DNA of 64,000 nucleotides, taken from positions 1,612,001 to 1,676,000 of the forward strand of contig NZ_CP014160.1 in NCBI RefSeq assembly GCF_001543145.1. The letters are read 5' to 3'. Both the position numbers and the translations under genes were made by a program. The notes under the pieces are model-generated. The model searched no databases, was not told the origin of the DNA, and saw only the letters and a program-made list of their open reading frames with translations. Below, piece by piece: positions 16,416-25,349 of this stretch (its first letter is position 1; the number at the start of each line of letters is the position of its first letter). The DNA is from Aerococcus sanguinicola (GTDB lineage Bacteria > Bacillota > Bacilli > Lactobacillales > Aerococcaceae).

Positions 16416-16460
16416 AAAAGCCCCAAAACGATCCGCTGAGTGATGGTTTTGGGGCCTTTG
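16416..16460 (+). terminator. Terminator after lplA
   Basis: AAAGCCCCAAAACGATC pairs with GATGGTTTTGGGGCCTTT. Confidence 0.85.
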
Positions 16461-16578
16461 TTATGCTGTGAGAGGATTTATTTTGTGGGCGATGGGTTGA
16501 AGGAGGAGGGTCAGCTAATTGGTCTCCTGAGGGCTCGCCTCGCGATAGTTTATCTAAAGAATATGTATTTTAGTAAAA

Positions 16579-16618
16579 AAGAAGCTAGCCAGACTGTATT
16601 ATAGCTGGCTAGCTTCTT
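16579..16618 (-). terminator. Perfect 14-bp hairpin terminator reading on the minus strand
   Basis: AAGAAGCTAGCCAG at 16579-16592 pairs perfectly with CTGGCTAGCTTCTT at 16605-16618. The A run at 16575-16580 gives a T run on the minus strand, so it can end the mecA transcript after the three repeat units. Confidence 0.8.
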
Positions 16619-16619
16619 G

Positions 16620-16695
16620 GTCGGGTGCTTATGTGGTCAAAGTCTTATTCCAACTTACTTTAATCATCTAAGCCTAAGCGCCAAGTCTCACACCC
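16620..16695 (-). repeat. Family A repeat, degenerate unit of the mecA array
   Basis: On the minus strand this starts GGGTGTGAGACTTGGCGCTT and keeps about 40 bp of similarity, then decays; the expected 3' arm (TCCAAG ... CGAACCCGACTA) is largely lost. Confidence 0.6.
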
Positions 16696-16812
16696 TTAAT
16701 CGGGTTCGGTCTGGCAGCTTTCGTGTCACTTCACAAGTCTCCGCCGCAGTCTTGCAGACTGCTCTGGCGACTTGCTCCAGTGAACGAAAGCTAAACGCCA
16801 AACCTCACACCC
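16696..16812 (-). repeat. Family A repeat, middle unit of the mecA array
   Basis: Read on the minus strand: GGGTGTGAG ... CGAACCCGATTAA, with arms AGCTTTCG/CGAAAGCT, GCAAGTC/GACTTG and tip GCAGTC/GACTGC. Its core matches unit 3 of the pcp array almost exactly although the two loci are 15 kb apart. Confidence 0.85.
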
Positions 16813-16815
16813 TTA

Positions 16816-16932
16816 TAGTCGGGTTCGACTTGGCAGACTTGGAGTGATTTCACAAATAAGAAACGAGCGAATGCTTCGCTCTTATCCTTATTTGCTCCAA
16901 TCATCCAAGTCTAATCGCCAAGTCTCACACCC
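16816..16932 (-). repeat. Family A repeat, unit adjoining the mecA stop codon
   Basis: Read on the minus strand the unit begins one base after the mecA stop. Pairings are GACTTGGC/GCCAAGTC, AGACTTGGA/TCCAAGTCT, CAAATAAG/CTTATTTG and GAGCGAA/TTCGCTC. Compared with the unit at 60219, paired positions change together (CAAGTCAG/CTGACTTG and AGGCTTGGA/TCCAAGCCT there). Confidence 0.88.
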
Positions 16933-16933
16933 T

Positions 16934-17581
16934 TTATTTAAAGTTATTGGCGATGGTTTGGTTGGCGCGGCCTTCTGCTAGGATTTGGCCGTGTTCTCTT
17001 AGAACCGCCTGATTGATGGAAGGAAGTTGTCCGTATTCGAGGGCACAATAGATGGCGTTCTCGATGGTTCCAGGATCATATTCAGTCGGGTTAAAGGTTA
17101 AAAGATAATAGAATTGGCCGCCTAGCTGGTAGAGGTCGACTTGGACGTCTCTTAGGGGATAGGCGTGGCTGAAGGCGATGAGGTCATCGAATTTTTGGAA
17201 GCCAAGAATGACCTGGTTCCAGTCTTCTTGATCCCAGTCCTTGCTCAAGATGCTATCTTCCTGTTCTAATTTGGCTTCGCCCTCTTCGATGATATCGAGC
17301 AATTTCTTATAAGCTCGGCGCTCTTCTTCAGGGGAAGTTTCAGGTCCCGTCTTGCTGATATAGAGATCAATTCCTCCCTTTTTAGGCATCACTTGGAAGG
17401 TGAGGGCTTCCGAGTCTTGGAAGCGCCGGGAGGTATCCATTTCTTCCAAGACAGATAGGAAGAAACTTTCGACAGCCTTCTGGTCGCTAATAATATCGGT
17501 GAAGGAAATTCCTCGGTCAACGAGGTCTTCTGACGCGATAAAGACACGCATAGTATTTTCATTGATATATTCCATTTCCAT
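16934..17581 (-). CDS. mecA: Adaptor protein MecA
   Basis: MecA hands substrates such as ComK/ComX or Spx-like factors to ClpC-type unfoldases. The 215-residue protein has an N-terminal substrate-binding domain beginning MEMEYINENTMRVFIASEDLVDRGI split by a linker (about residues 85-115, rich in acidic residues) from a C-terminal Clp-binding domain containing FQKFDDLIAFSHAY and EYGQ. It is monocistronic and a family A repeat lies one base after its stop. Confidence 0.94.
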   Translation of the reverse strand: MEMEYINENTMRVFIASEDLVDRGISFTDIISDQKAVESFFLSVLEEMDTSRRFQDSEALTFQVMPKKGGIDLYISKTGPETSPEEERRAYKKLLDIIEEGEAKLEQEDSILSKDWDQEDWNQVILGFQKFDDLIAFSHAYPLRDVQVDLYQLGGQFYYLLTFNPTEYDPGTIENAIYCALEYGQLPSINQAVLREHGQILAEGRANQTIANNFK

Positions 17582-17740
17582 TTGGTCTCACCTCAATCTC
17601 TTGCTGTTTATTCTAGTCTATCGTAAAAAGCAAGAATAGTAAATTGATTCTGATTGAAAAATGCGAAAAGAAGCAATTTTAAGCTTTTTTGCTTGAATGT
17701 CACAAAAATCTTTGCAAGAATAAAAATGTATAGCCTGTAA

Positions 17741-17768
17741 GTGAGCATCCGCTCCGCTTTTGAATTTG
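17741..17768 (+). repeat. Family C short repeat, copy 2
   Basis: GTGAGCATCCGCTCCGCTTT then TGAATTTG, in the gap between spxA and mecA. Confidence 0.55.
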
Positions 17769-17813
17769 TTTGTAAGGCCTAGTTGTCAATGCTAATTAGT
17801 TAGAGAAGTAAAT

Positions 17814-17840
17814 AAAAAAGAGTGCGTAAAACACACTCCT
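17814..17840 (-). terminator. Terminator after spxA
   Basis: On the minus strand GAGTGTGT and ACGCACTC pair with one mismatch and are followed by TTTTTTATTT. Confidence 0.75.
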
Positions 17841-17851
17841 TAGATGAATTA

Positions 17852-18247
17852 TTAGCCCATCTTACGTAAAGCTTCATGCAGTTCAATCTTACGAACTTTG
17901 CGAGGTAGGAAGCGACGAATTTCATCTTCGTTGTATCCTACTTGCAGGCGCTTCTCATCCATAATAATTGGACGGCGAAGTAAGCCTGGCGTTGTTTGAA
18001 TTAAATCAAACAGTTCATTCAAACCGATTTCTTCAAGATTTAGGTCCAATTCTTGGAAAGCCTTAGATCTTGTTGAAATAATTTCTTCAGTCCCATTTTC
18101 AGTCATACGTAAAATGTCTTTGATTTCATCTGAACTGAGGGGTTCGGAAAAGATATTGCGCTCTTCATAAGCTATCTCGTTCTCTTCTAGCCAAGCGCGC
18201 GCTTTACGGCATGAAGTGCAACTTGGTGACGTGTATAATTTTACCAT
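17852..18247 (-). CDS. spxA: Regulatory protein Spx (redox-sensing RNA polymerase-binding factor)
   Basis: Spx binds the alpha C-terminal domain of RNA polymerase and switches transcription during disulfide stress. The 131-residue ArsC-like protein begins [20 protein letters not shown], so the redox switch CXXC is at Cys10 and Cys13. The RPI segment ([18 protein letters not shown]) is also present. I chose the second ATG (18247) because AAGGAGA lies 7 bp upstream. It has its own promoter with a palindrome just upstream. Its proteolytic adaptor SpxH is encoded at 22802-23539. Confidence 0.95.
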   Translation of the reverse strand: MVKLYTSPSCTSCRKARAWLEENEIAYEERNIFSEPLSSDEIKDILRMTENGTEEIISTRSKAFQELDLNLEEIGLNELFDLIQTTPGLLRRPIIMDEKRLQVGYNEDEIRRFLPRKVRKIELHEALRKMG

Positions 18248-18293
18248 TTGCATCTCTCCTTAAGAAATGACTAATGCATCATTCAACATACTT

Positions 18294-18338
18294 ATTATAA
18301 CAATTATTAAAATCCATTTAAAGCTACTTTCGAAAGTA
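18294..18338 (-). promoter_or_regulatory. spxA promoter with upstream palindrome
   Basis: On the minus strand TTTAAA (18322-18317), 17 bp spacer and an extended -10 TGTTATAAT (TATAAT at 18299-18294). Two bases upstream of the -35 lies the perfect 14-bp palindrome TACTTTCGAAAGTA (18325-18338), a candidate operator. Confidence 0.65.
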
Positions 18339-18339
18339 A

Positions 18340-19689
<1,350 letters not shown>

Positions 19690-19705
19690 TGCAAGTTTTA
19701 TAGTC

Positions 19706-19748
19706 AAAAAAAAGCAAGTTTCCTATCAAAAAGGGAACTTGCTTTTTT
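19706..19748 (+). terminator. Terminator after trpS
   Basis: AAAGCAAGTTTCC pairs with GGGAACTTGCTTTTTT. Confidence 0.9.
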
Positions 19749-19774
19749 ATCTGCTTGTTATTTAAATCGTATGG

Positions 19775-19799
19775 GTGAGCATGCGTTCCGCTTTTGATC
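19775..19799 (+). repeat. Family C short repeat, copy 3
   Basis: GTGAGCATGCGTTCCGCTTT then TGATC, in the trpS-coiA gap. Confidence 0.55.
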
Positions 19800-19897
19800 A
19801 AAATTAGCTCCTACTAACTTTTTGGCTTCCTATTTTCTAAATAAACTTTCGTGAATTTGGCATGCTTTGGTTTATATATCTATAGGAGGTGCGTGAG

Positions 19898-20917
19898 ATG
19901 TTTTTTGCACATATCGAAAATAATCAATTGATTGCAGCGAGCCAGGTGGGGACTTTGGAGAGCCAGCCGCGCTTTTATTGTCCGACTTGCCACCAGCAAG
20001 TAAACTTCTGCCAACCGCGGCGAGGTCGCCCTTACTTCGCCCACCAAGCTAAGCGCTCTACTGGGGGAGGGGAATCTGACCGCCACCGGGCTTCTAAGGA
20101 GCAGATGGCAGAGATCCTAAGGGCAGGAGGCTATGAGGTCTTGACGGAACTGCCTATTGACACAATTAAACGACGGGCTGACTTATGCGTAGATAAGCGC
20201 TGGGTTTTAGAGATCCAATATGCGCAAATGTCAGCTGAGGAAGCGGGGAAGCGGACCAGTGATTATCATTTGGCAGGATTTAATTTGCTCTGGTTGCTCG
20301 GCCACCAGTCACCCCACTTCAAGCTTCGACCAGCTTATTTAAAGCGTTTGTGGCCCTTCCTCAAGCCCTTTGCTCAGCTAGGCCTCTGCCTGCCTTATTG
20401 GCACGAGGAAGCGGCTGATGTTCGTCTATATGCTCTTGATTATTATGGGAGGCTCGGGACTGTCTACCGGCTATCGCTCCCGGACTACCTCGCACTCTGT
20501 CAGTTGACGGGCTGGGAGGAGGGTTTCAACTTTAGCCAACTGATCCCTAAGCAGGCCATCCATAGTCTGCCTCCCACGTATTACCAAGGTCGCTTACTGG
20601 AGATCCTAAGGCGGCCCAGCCAGTCAGAGCGTCGCTTGCTCAATTGCCTCTACCAGGTCGGCCTTTCCCTCATGGATTTGCCCCAGATCTTGGTCTTAGT
20701 CACAGACAAATCTTTACTCACTGAAGAGCCCTTTTGGCTAGTTTTAGCCTATACTTACTTGGTTGACCAGGGCTTTTTGACTAGAGATGACTTGGACCAA
20801 GTCTTGACTTGGCGACCGCATCCTGTTTTTGAATTAGCATTAAGAGAAGCTTTTTTGAACCATCTCTTCCAAAGCTTGCCTCAGTTTTTGAAGGCGGGTG
20901 AGACTATGCTAGAATAG
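19898..20917 (+). CDS. coiA: Competence protein CoiA family
   Basis: CoiA is a competence-associated protein with a nuclease-like fold that supports recombination of imported DNA. The 339-residue protein begins MFFAHIENNQLIAASQ and has a zinc-finger-like CPTCHQQ and RRGRPYFAHQ segment, then the nuclease-like core DRHRASKEQMAEIL ... RRADLCVDKRWVLEIQYAQMSAEE. AGGAGG is 8 bp before ATG 19898; the upstream GTG 19889 overlaps it. pepF follows 26 bp downstream, the usual arrangement in Lactobacillales. comN-like is the only other competence-linked gene in the window. Confidence 0.9.
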   Translation: MFFAHIENNQLIAASQVGTLESQPRFYCPTCHQQVNFCQPRRGRPYFAHQAKRSTGGGESDRHRASKEQMAEILRAGGYEVLTELPIDTIKRRADLCVDKRWVLEIQYAQMSAEEAGKRTSDYHLAGFNLLWLLGHQSPHFKLRPAYLKRLWPFLKPFAQLGLCLPYWHEEAADVRLYALDYYGRLGTVYRLSLPDYLALCQLTGWEEGFNFSQLIPKQAIHSLPPTYYQGRLLEILRRPSQSERRLLNCLYQVGLSLMDLPQILVLVTDKSLLTEEPFWLVLAYTYLVDQGFLTRDDLDQVLTWRPHPVFELALREAFLNHLFQSLPQFLKAGETMLE

Positions 20918-20943
20918 AAAGAGAGAATAAAGGAGGATATCAG

Positions 20944-22740
20944 ATGTCAGAAATTAAAGAAGCCCAAGCTAGAGAGGCTATGGATCCTGCCTACCAGTGG
21001 GATCTGAGCTCGATTTATGCCCAAGATGAAGACTTTGAAAAAGATTTAGCTAACTTTAGCCAACATTTAGATCGTCTAGCCCCTTACCAGAGGCAGCTCC
21101 ATGAGGGGGAGGACCAGGTGATTAGCGCCCTCGAGGTTCTTTTAGAGATTAGCCGGCAACTGGAACGGCTCTATGTCTATGCCCATCTCAAGCACGACCA
21201 GGATACGACCAACGCCAAGTATTTGGACTATAACAACAAAGCCAGTGGTCTCTTGACTGAGGTCTCGAGTGCTCTGTCTTGGTTTGAGCCTGAAGTCTTG
21301 GCCTTGCCCGATGACAGTTTGGACCGCCTCGCTGAGCGTGAGGACTACGGGCAATTCTTTAAGGAATTGAGAGACCAGAAGGCCCATGTCCTGGACCCTG
21401 ATTTGGAAAAAGCCTTAGCAGCAGCGGGGGAAATCTTCTCTAGCCCAGGACGAATCTTTAGCATGATTAATAACGCTGATTTAACTTTTGATCCGGTTGA
21501 AGCGGCGGATGGTCAGAAAATTTCCTTAACCCATGGGAGTTATGGCCGCTTATTAGAACACTCGGACCGCAACTTGCGCCGCCAGGCCTTCCACAATCTC
21601 TACCAGGGCTATGAAGGCTTGATCCATACCCTGGCCGAGAATATGAGTAATAATGTGAAGAGCCACAATTACAAGGCTAAGCTCCGCCACTATGACAGTG
21701 CACGGGAAGCAGCCCTGGCCCAAAACCATATTCCTGTGGCTGTCTATGAACGCCTGGTAGAAAAGGTGAATGACCACTTAGGAGACTTCCACGACTACTT
21801 AAACTTCCGCAAAGACCAGCTCGGCTTGAAAAAGATGCAGATGTATGATCTCTATACGCCCCTAGCTGGTGAGGCGCCTATCCGCTTTACTTTTGAAGAG
21901 GCTAAGGACCTTACCCGCAAGGCCCTAGCCCCCCTTGGCCAAGCTTATTTGGCTGATCTGGAACAGGCCTTTGAGGAAGGCTGGATTGATGTCTATGAGA
22001 ATATCGGCAAACGGTCAGGGGCTTATTCATCTGGTGCCTATGACACCAAGCCTTATGTCCTCCTCAACTGGCAAGATTCTTTAAACGATGTCTATACCCT
22101 GGTCCATGAACTGGGCCACAGTATGCACTCTTACTACACCCGCAAGCACCAGCCTTATGTTTATGGAGATTATTCGATCTTCTTGGCTGAGATTGCTTCG
22201 ACCACGAATGAAAATCTCTTAACTGAATATCTCTTAGCGACGGTGGAAGATACAGAGACCCGGATCTATATCCTCAACCAATACCTGGATAGCGTGAAGG
22301 GGACGCTCTTTAGACAGACCCAGTTCGCAGAATTCGAACAGTGGATGCATGAAGAGGCAGCTGCAGGGCGGAGTTTGACGGCAGAGACCCTCAACCAGGC
22401 CTATTTTGAACTCAACCAGCGCTATTACGGATCGGCTGTTGACCCTGAAGATAAGACGATTGCTATGGAATGGGCACGGATTCCGCATTTCTATTACAAT
22501 TTCTATGTCTACCAGTATGCGACGGGCTTTTCTGCTGCTAATCGTTTGGCTGAACGGATTAGTCGTGGGGAAGAGGGGGCTGTTAGTGCCTACCTAAGCT
22601 ACTTATCAGCGGGCTCTAGCGATTACCCGATTCAGGTGATGCAGCGCGCTGGTGTGGATATGACCCAGGGGGACTACTTGGATTCTGCCTTTGACCAATT
22701 CAAGACCCGCCTCCAAGAACTGAAACAATTAATGGCTTAA
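20944..22740 (+). CDS. pepF: Oligoendopeptidase F
   Basis: This cytosolic M3-family zinc metallopeptidase hydrolyses medium-length oligopeptides. The 598-residue protein contains the zinc motif HELGHSMHSYY, followed by the third ligand region FLAEIASTTNE. The N-terminal oligoendopeptidase F domain (YQWDLSSIYAQDEDFEKDL) is present. AAAGGAGG lies before the ATG. It is likely co-transcribed with coiA and ends at a terminator shared with spxH. Confidence 0.95.
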   Translation: MSEIKEAQAREAMDPAYQWDLSSIYAQDEDFEKDLANFSQHLDRLAPYQRQLHEGEDQVISALEVLLEISRQLERLYVYAHLKHDQDTTNAKYLDYNNKASGLLTEVSSALSWFEPEVLALPDDSLDRLAEREDYGQFFKELRDQKAHVLDPDLEKALAAAGEIFSSPGRIFSMINNADLTFDPVEAADGQKISLTHGSYGRLLEHSDRNLRRQAFHNLYQGYEGLIHTLAENMSNNVKSHNYKAKLRHYDSAREAALAQNHIPVAVYERLVEKVNDHLGDFHDYLNFRKDQLGLKKMQMYDLYTPLAGEAPIRFTFEEAKDLTRKALAPLGQAYLADLEQAFEEGWIDVYENIGKRSGAYSSGAYDTKPYVLLNWQDSLNDVYTLVHELGHSMHSYYTRKHQPYVYGDYSIFLAEIASTTNENLLTEYLLATVEDTETRIYILNQYLDSVKGTLFRQTQFAEFEQWMHEEAAAGRSLTAETLNQAYFELNQRYYGSAVDPEDKTIAMEWARIPHFYYNFYVYQYATGFSAANRLAERISRGEEGAVSAYLSYLSAGSSDYPIQVMQRAGVDMTQGDYLDSAFDQFKTRLQELKQLMA

Positions 22741-22804
22741 AAAAGAGACCCGATCTTGAAGAGCTGGCGAGTTAAGCTGGCTTTTCAAGGGGTCTCCTTT
22801 TTTA
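22741..22804. terminator. Bidirectional terminator between pepF and spxH
   Basis: GAGACCCGATCTTGAA pairs with TTCAAGGGGTCTC around a large loop, with A residues before and T residues after. Confidence 0.8.
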
Positions 22805-23539
22805 TTTATTGAGTAGGCGCAGGTTGCCGGTGTTAATGGTGGACACTTGGCTTTTGTTGGCCTTGTTATGATAATGGCTGGCTTGGTAATTGAATAAACT
22901 GTCTTCTGTTGGATGAATCATTTGGTCGGTGATATAGTCCAGGTTGTCCTTCGTGATATCCTGGTCTAATTTAAGACCGTAGCGAAAATCCAAATTGTCG
23001 AAGATGACCAGGCTAGGGTTTGAACGAATCTTCATCTGCTGGGCGATTTTGAGATCTGTATGGTAGGACTTAAGGGCAGAACCCGAATCAATATCTTCCT
23101 GCCACATCTCCAGGTCGACGCGAGCTTCTTTGGCGAGTTCAAGCATTCGTTCTTTGGTAAATTCTTCTTCGGCGAGACCAAAGTGCTCCTGCATGGTCAT
23201 GAGAAATTGCCGGCCAACTTTCTTGCCTTGGAGCAAGGCAGCCTTGTAGCCTACTGCAATCTGGTGCATGTGGCAGTAGAGGCGGTTGCGCTCTCCCAGG
23301 CTAAGCTTGGTCCAGTTTTTTTGTTTTAAGTATTCGTTGAATAAGCGGAAGTCATTACAGGCAATGAAGCGATAGTACACTCGCTTGTCGGTATGCTCCA
23401 TAAAGTCTAGAACTTCCTCTTCACAAGAATGGCAATTACTTCCCATTGGATTAACGAATAGGAAGAGCTCGAAGACATGGTCGTGGTCTTCTGCGGTTAG
23501 GTCGGTCGTCTGCTTGTGAGAATACTGAAATTGCTTCAT
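22802..23539 (-). CDS. spxH: ClpXP adaptor protein SpxH (YjbH), DsbA-like thioredoxin fold
   Basis: SpxH presents Spx to ClpXP for degradation. The 245-residue protein has a DsbA-like layout with FVNPMGSNCHSCEEEVLDF, so a CXXC is at Cys36 and Cys39. The central helical insert (LGERNRLYCHMHQIAVGYKAALLQGKKVG) and the segment KIRSNPSLVIFDNLDFRYG fit the family. It overlaps no neighbour and sits 33 bp downstream of the CYTH gene, as in Bacillus yjbH-yjbK. Its substrate SpxA is encoded 4.6 kb away. Confidence 0.88.
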   Translation of the reverse strand: MKQFQYSHKQTTDLTAEDHDHVFELFLFVNPMGSNCHSCEEEVLDFMEHTDKRVYYRFIACNDFRLFNEYLKQKNWTKLSLGERNRLYCHMHQIAVGYKAALLQGKKVGRQFLMTMQEHFGLAEEEFTKERMLELAKEARVDLEMWQEDIDSGSALKSYHTDLKIAQQMKIRSNPSLVIFDNLDFRYGLKLDQDITKDNLDYITDQMIHPTEDSLFNYQASHYHNKANKSQVSTINTGNLRLLNK

Positions 23540-23572
23540 AAGGCTGATAACCTCCTTCCAATTGAGCCTATG

Positions 23573-24163
23573 CTAAAATGTATAATCGGGGACAGTCGCT
23601 TGCATACGGGCAACTTTGACGGCAGCAGGTCGCCGTTCAATCTGACGCTCTTCTAAAAAGTTTTGGAAAACTTGCCAGCCTCTTTGGGAATTGTTGACCT
23701 CCATCTCAAGTTCATAGTCTTGGTAGTGGTCGAATTGGCAGGCATCGAGGACAAGGAGCTGGCCTTGGTAGGGGAGCTCACGCCTCAAAGTTTTGAACTG
23801 CCCAATCATTTCCAAGTTTTGCCAGGCGATACCAGCCTGGGCGAGGACGTGTTTGAGGCTCTCTTTGATGACGGGGCGTCCCTGGGCTAGACTGGCTGTA
23901 AGATCTTCTACTGAGAGTCTCTCCGTATATTCCCGCATCTCTTGGTCAGCTTGGCGGACCTTGAGGGTGAGGTGCTGGTAGTTATCCGCTTGGCGAATAC
24001 GTAAGCCCATTCCTCCGGCTTTGAGTTGCCGGTCAGCCGTGTCATAATACATATTGTGTAAGTGTTTGATCCTTTGCTCGCAATCTTCAAATTCGCTGAT
24101 AAGCGCCTGGTACTCAGTTGGGGAAAGGATATTCTTATATTCGATTTCGACTTCTTCTTCCAT
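23573..24163 (-). CDS. CYTH domain protein (YjbK-like triphosphate tunnel enzyme)
   Basis: The 196-residue protein begins MEEEVEIEYKNILSPTEY, containing the ExExK signature (EIEYK) of CYTH proteins that bind or hydrolyse triphosphates inside a beta tunnel. Later tunnel strands with paired charged residues are visible: YYDTADRQLKAGGMGLRIRQ, LTLKVR, LVLDACQFDHYQDYELEMEV. Start 24163 is chosen because AAAGGAG is 8 bp upstream on the minus strand. In many Firmicutes a small (p)ppGpp synthetase gene (yjbM/relQ) follows; here it is absent. Confidence 0.85.
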   Translation of the reverse strand: MEEEVEIEYKNILSPTEYQALISEFEDCEQRIKHLHNMYYDTADRQLKAGGMGLRIRQADNYQHLTLKVRQADQEMREYTERLSVEDLTASLAQGRPVIKESLKHVLAQAGIAWQNLEMIGQFKTLRRELPYQGQLLVLDACQFDHYQDYELEMEVNNSQRGWQVFQNFLEERQIERRPAAVKVARMQATVPDYTF

Positions 24164-24520
24164 TTGATCGCTCCTTTCCTTCCCTGTTTCAAGGCCATTA
24201 TAGCAATTCTCAGGGGAGATAGAAACTAATGTGCTTGGCTGAAGTCTCATAAGATTAAATTTAGGATGACCAAAAAATAATCTTTAACCATATGAATTGT
24301 AACTGATAAAGAAGGACTAGGCAAGGTTTTGCACTTATTATAATTGGATATAAAGTTTATAGATAAAGGCTATTGCTTAGGGCTGTAGGGGAAAATGGGC
24401 TAACAGAAAGCTAGTTTGTCACGGTTTATGTCTTCATGAGAGAGGGATTTTTTATAGCTTATTAAGCTTTTTATGATAAAATAGGGGTGTTTGTTTGAAA
24501 AGAAAGGGGGACTGGCTCGC
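24164..24520. other. Gene-free divergent region between the CYTH gene and nadK
   Basis: This AT-rich stretch of 357 bp must hold the outward promoters for both genes. A -10-like TAAAAT lies near 24478-24483 for nadK and a TATAAT near 24341. No open frame, repeat family or riboswitch was recognised. Confidence 0.4.
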
Positions 24521-25315
24521 ATGAAAGTTGCTATTGTAAATAATCCAAAGACACAGTCCTTGGCAGTAAAAGAAAAAATACTAGAATTGTTTTTAGAGCG
24601 GGGGATCTTGCTTGATCAAGACCAACCGGATATTGTGATCAGTATAGGCGGGGATGGCACCTTGCTCCATGCCTTCCATGCCTACCAAGACCAGCTTGAC
24701 CGGGTGCGTTTTATCGGCTTACATACTGGCCACCTAGGTTTCTATACGGATTGGAAGGACAACCAAGTGGCCGAACTGGTCGACGCCATTAGCCGGGACC
24801 AGGGTGAGCATGTCTCCTACCCTCTCTTGGAAGTGCGCCTTGTTCATAGTGATGGGCTGAGCAGCCGACGCTTGGCTCTGAATGAATCGGCTATTCGACG
24901 CTATGAGGGGACCATGACTTGCGAAGTTTATATCCGCGATGAGCTCTTTGAAGTCTTTCGAGGGGATGGCCTTTGTGTATCGACTCCCACCGGCTCAACC
25001 GGGCTCAATAAGTCCTTAGGGGGAGCCGTGGTCCATCCGCGTTTGCAGACCCTCCAGCTGACAGAGATCGCCTCGCTCAACAACCGGGTCTTCCGTACCT
25101 TGAGCTCTTCGATGTTGATTGCACCGGATGAATGGATTGTGCTCCGACCAGGTGATGGGGAGATTTCAGGCGTCTACTTATTTGTTGACCAATACTCAGC
25201 CCCTCTTGAGGAGGTTAAGCAGATTGAATTTCGGATTGCCGAAGAGCGGATTCATTTTGCCCGTTACCGTCACTTACACTTTTGGAACCGTGTCAAGACA
25301 AGCTTTATTGGTTAG
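24521..25315 (+). CDS. nadK: NAD kinase
   Basis: This enzyme phosphorylates NAD to NADP with ATP or polyphosphate. The 264-residue protein has the GGDGTLL motif with the catalytic Asp45, the LNESAIRR motif near 125, and STPTGSTGLNKSLGGAVVHP near 155. ATG 24521 is preferred over the upstream frame start because AAAGGGGG lies 10 bp upstream and the protein then begins MKVAIVNNPK as in homologues. It is followed within 35 bp by the pseudouridine synthase gene. Confidence 0.95.
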   Translation: MKVAIVNNPKTQSLAVKEKILELFLERGILLDQDQPDIVISIGGDGTLLHAFHAYQDQLDRVRFIGLHTGHLGFYTDWKDNQVAELVDAISRDQGEHVSYPLLEVRLVHSDGLSSRRLALNESAIRRYEGTMTCEVYIRDELFEVFRGDGLCVSTPTGSTGLNKSLGGAVVHPRLQTLQLTEIASLNNRVFRTLSSSMLIAPDEWIVLRPGDGEISGVYLFVDQYSAPLEEVKQIEFRIAEERIHFARYRHLHFWNRVKTSFIG

Positions 25316-25349
25316 CTCTGCACAGGACACAAGGGAGGAATGAAGCACT

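Noticed and set aside
802..16932. Insertion sequence remnants or MITE with target duplications
   Set aside because: Family A ends are only loosely inverted (GGGTG versus CGAACCC) and no flanking target duplication or transposase fragment was seen.
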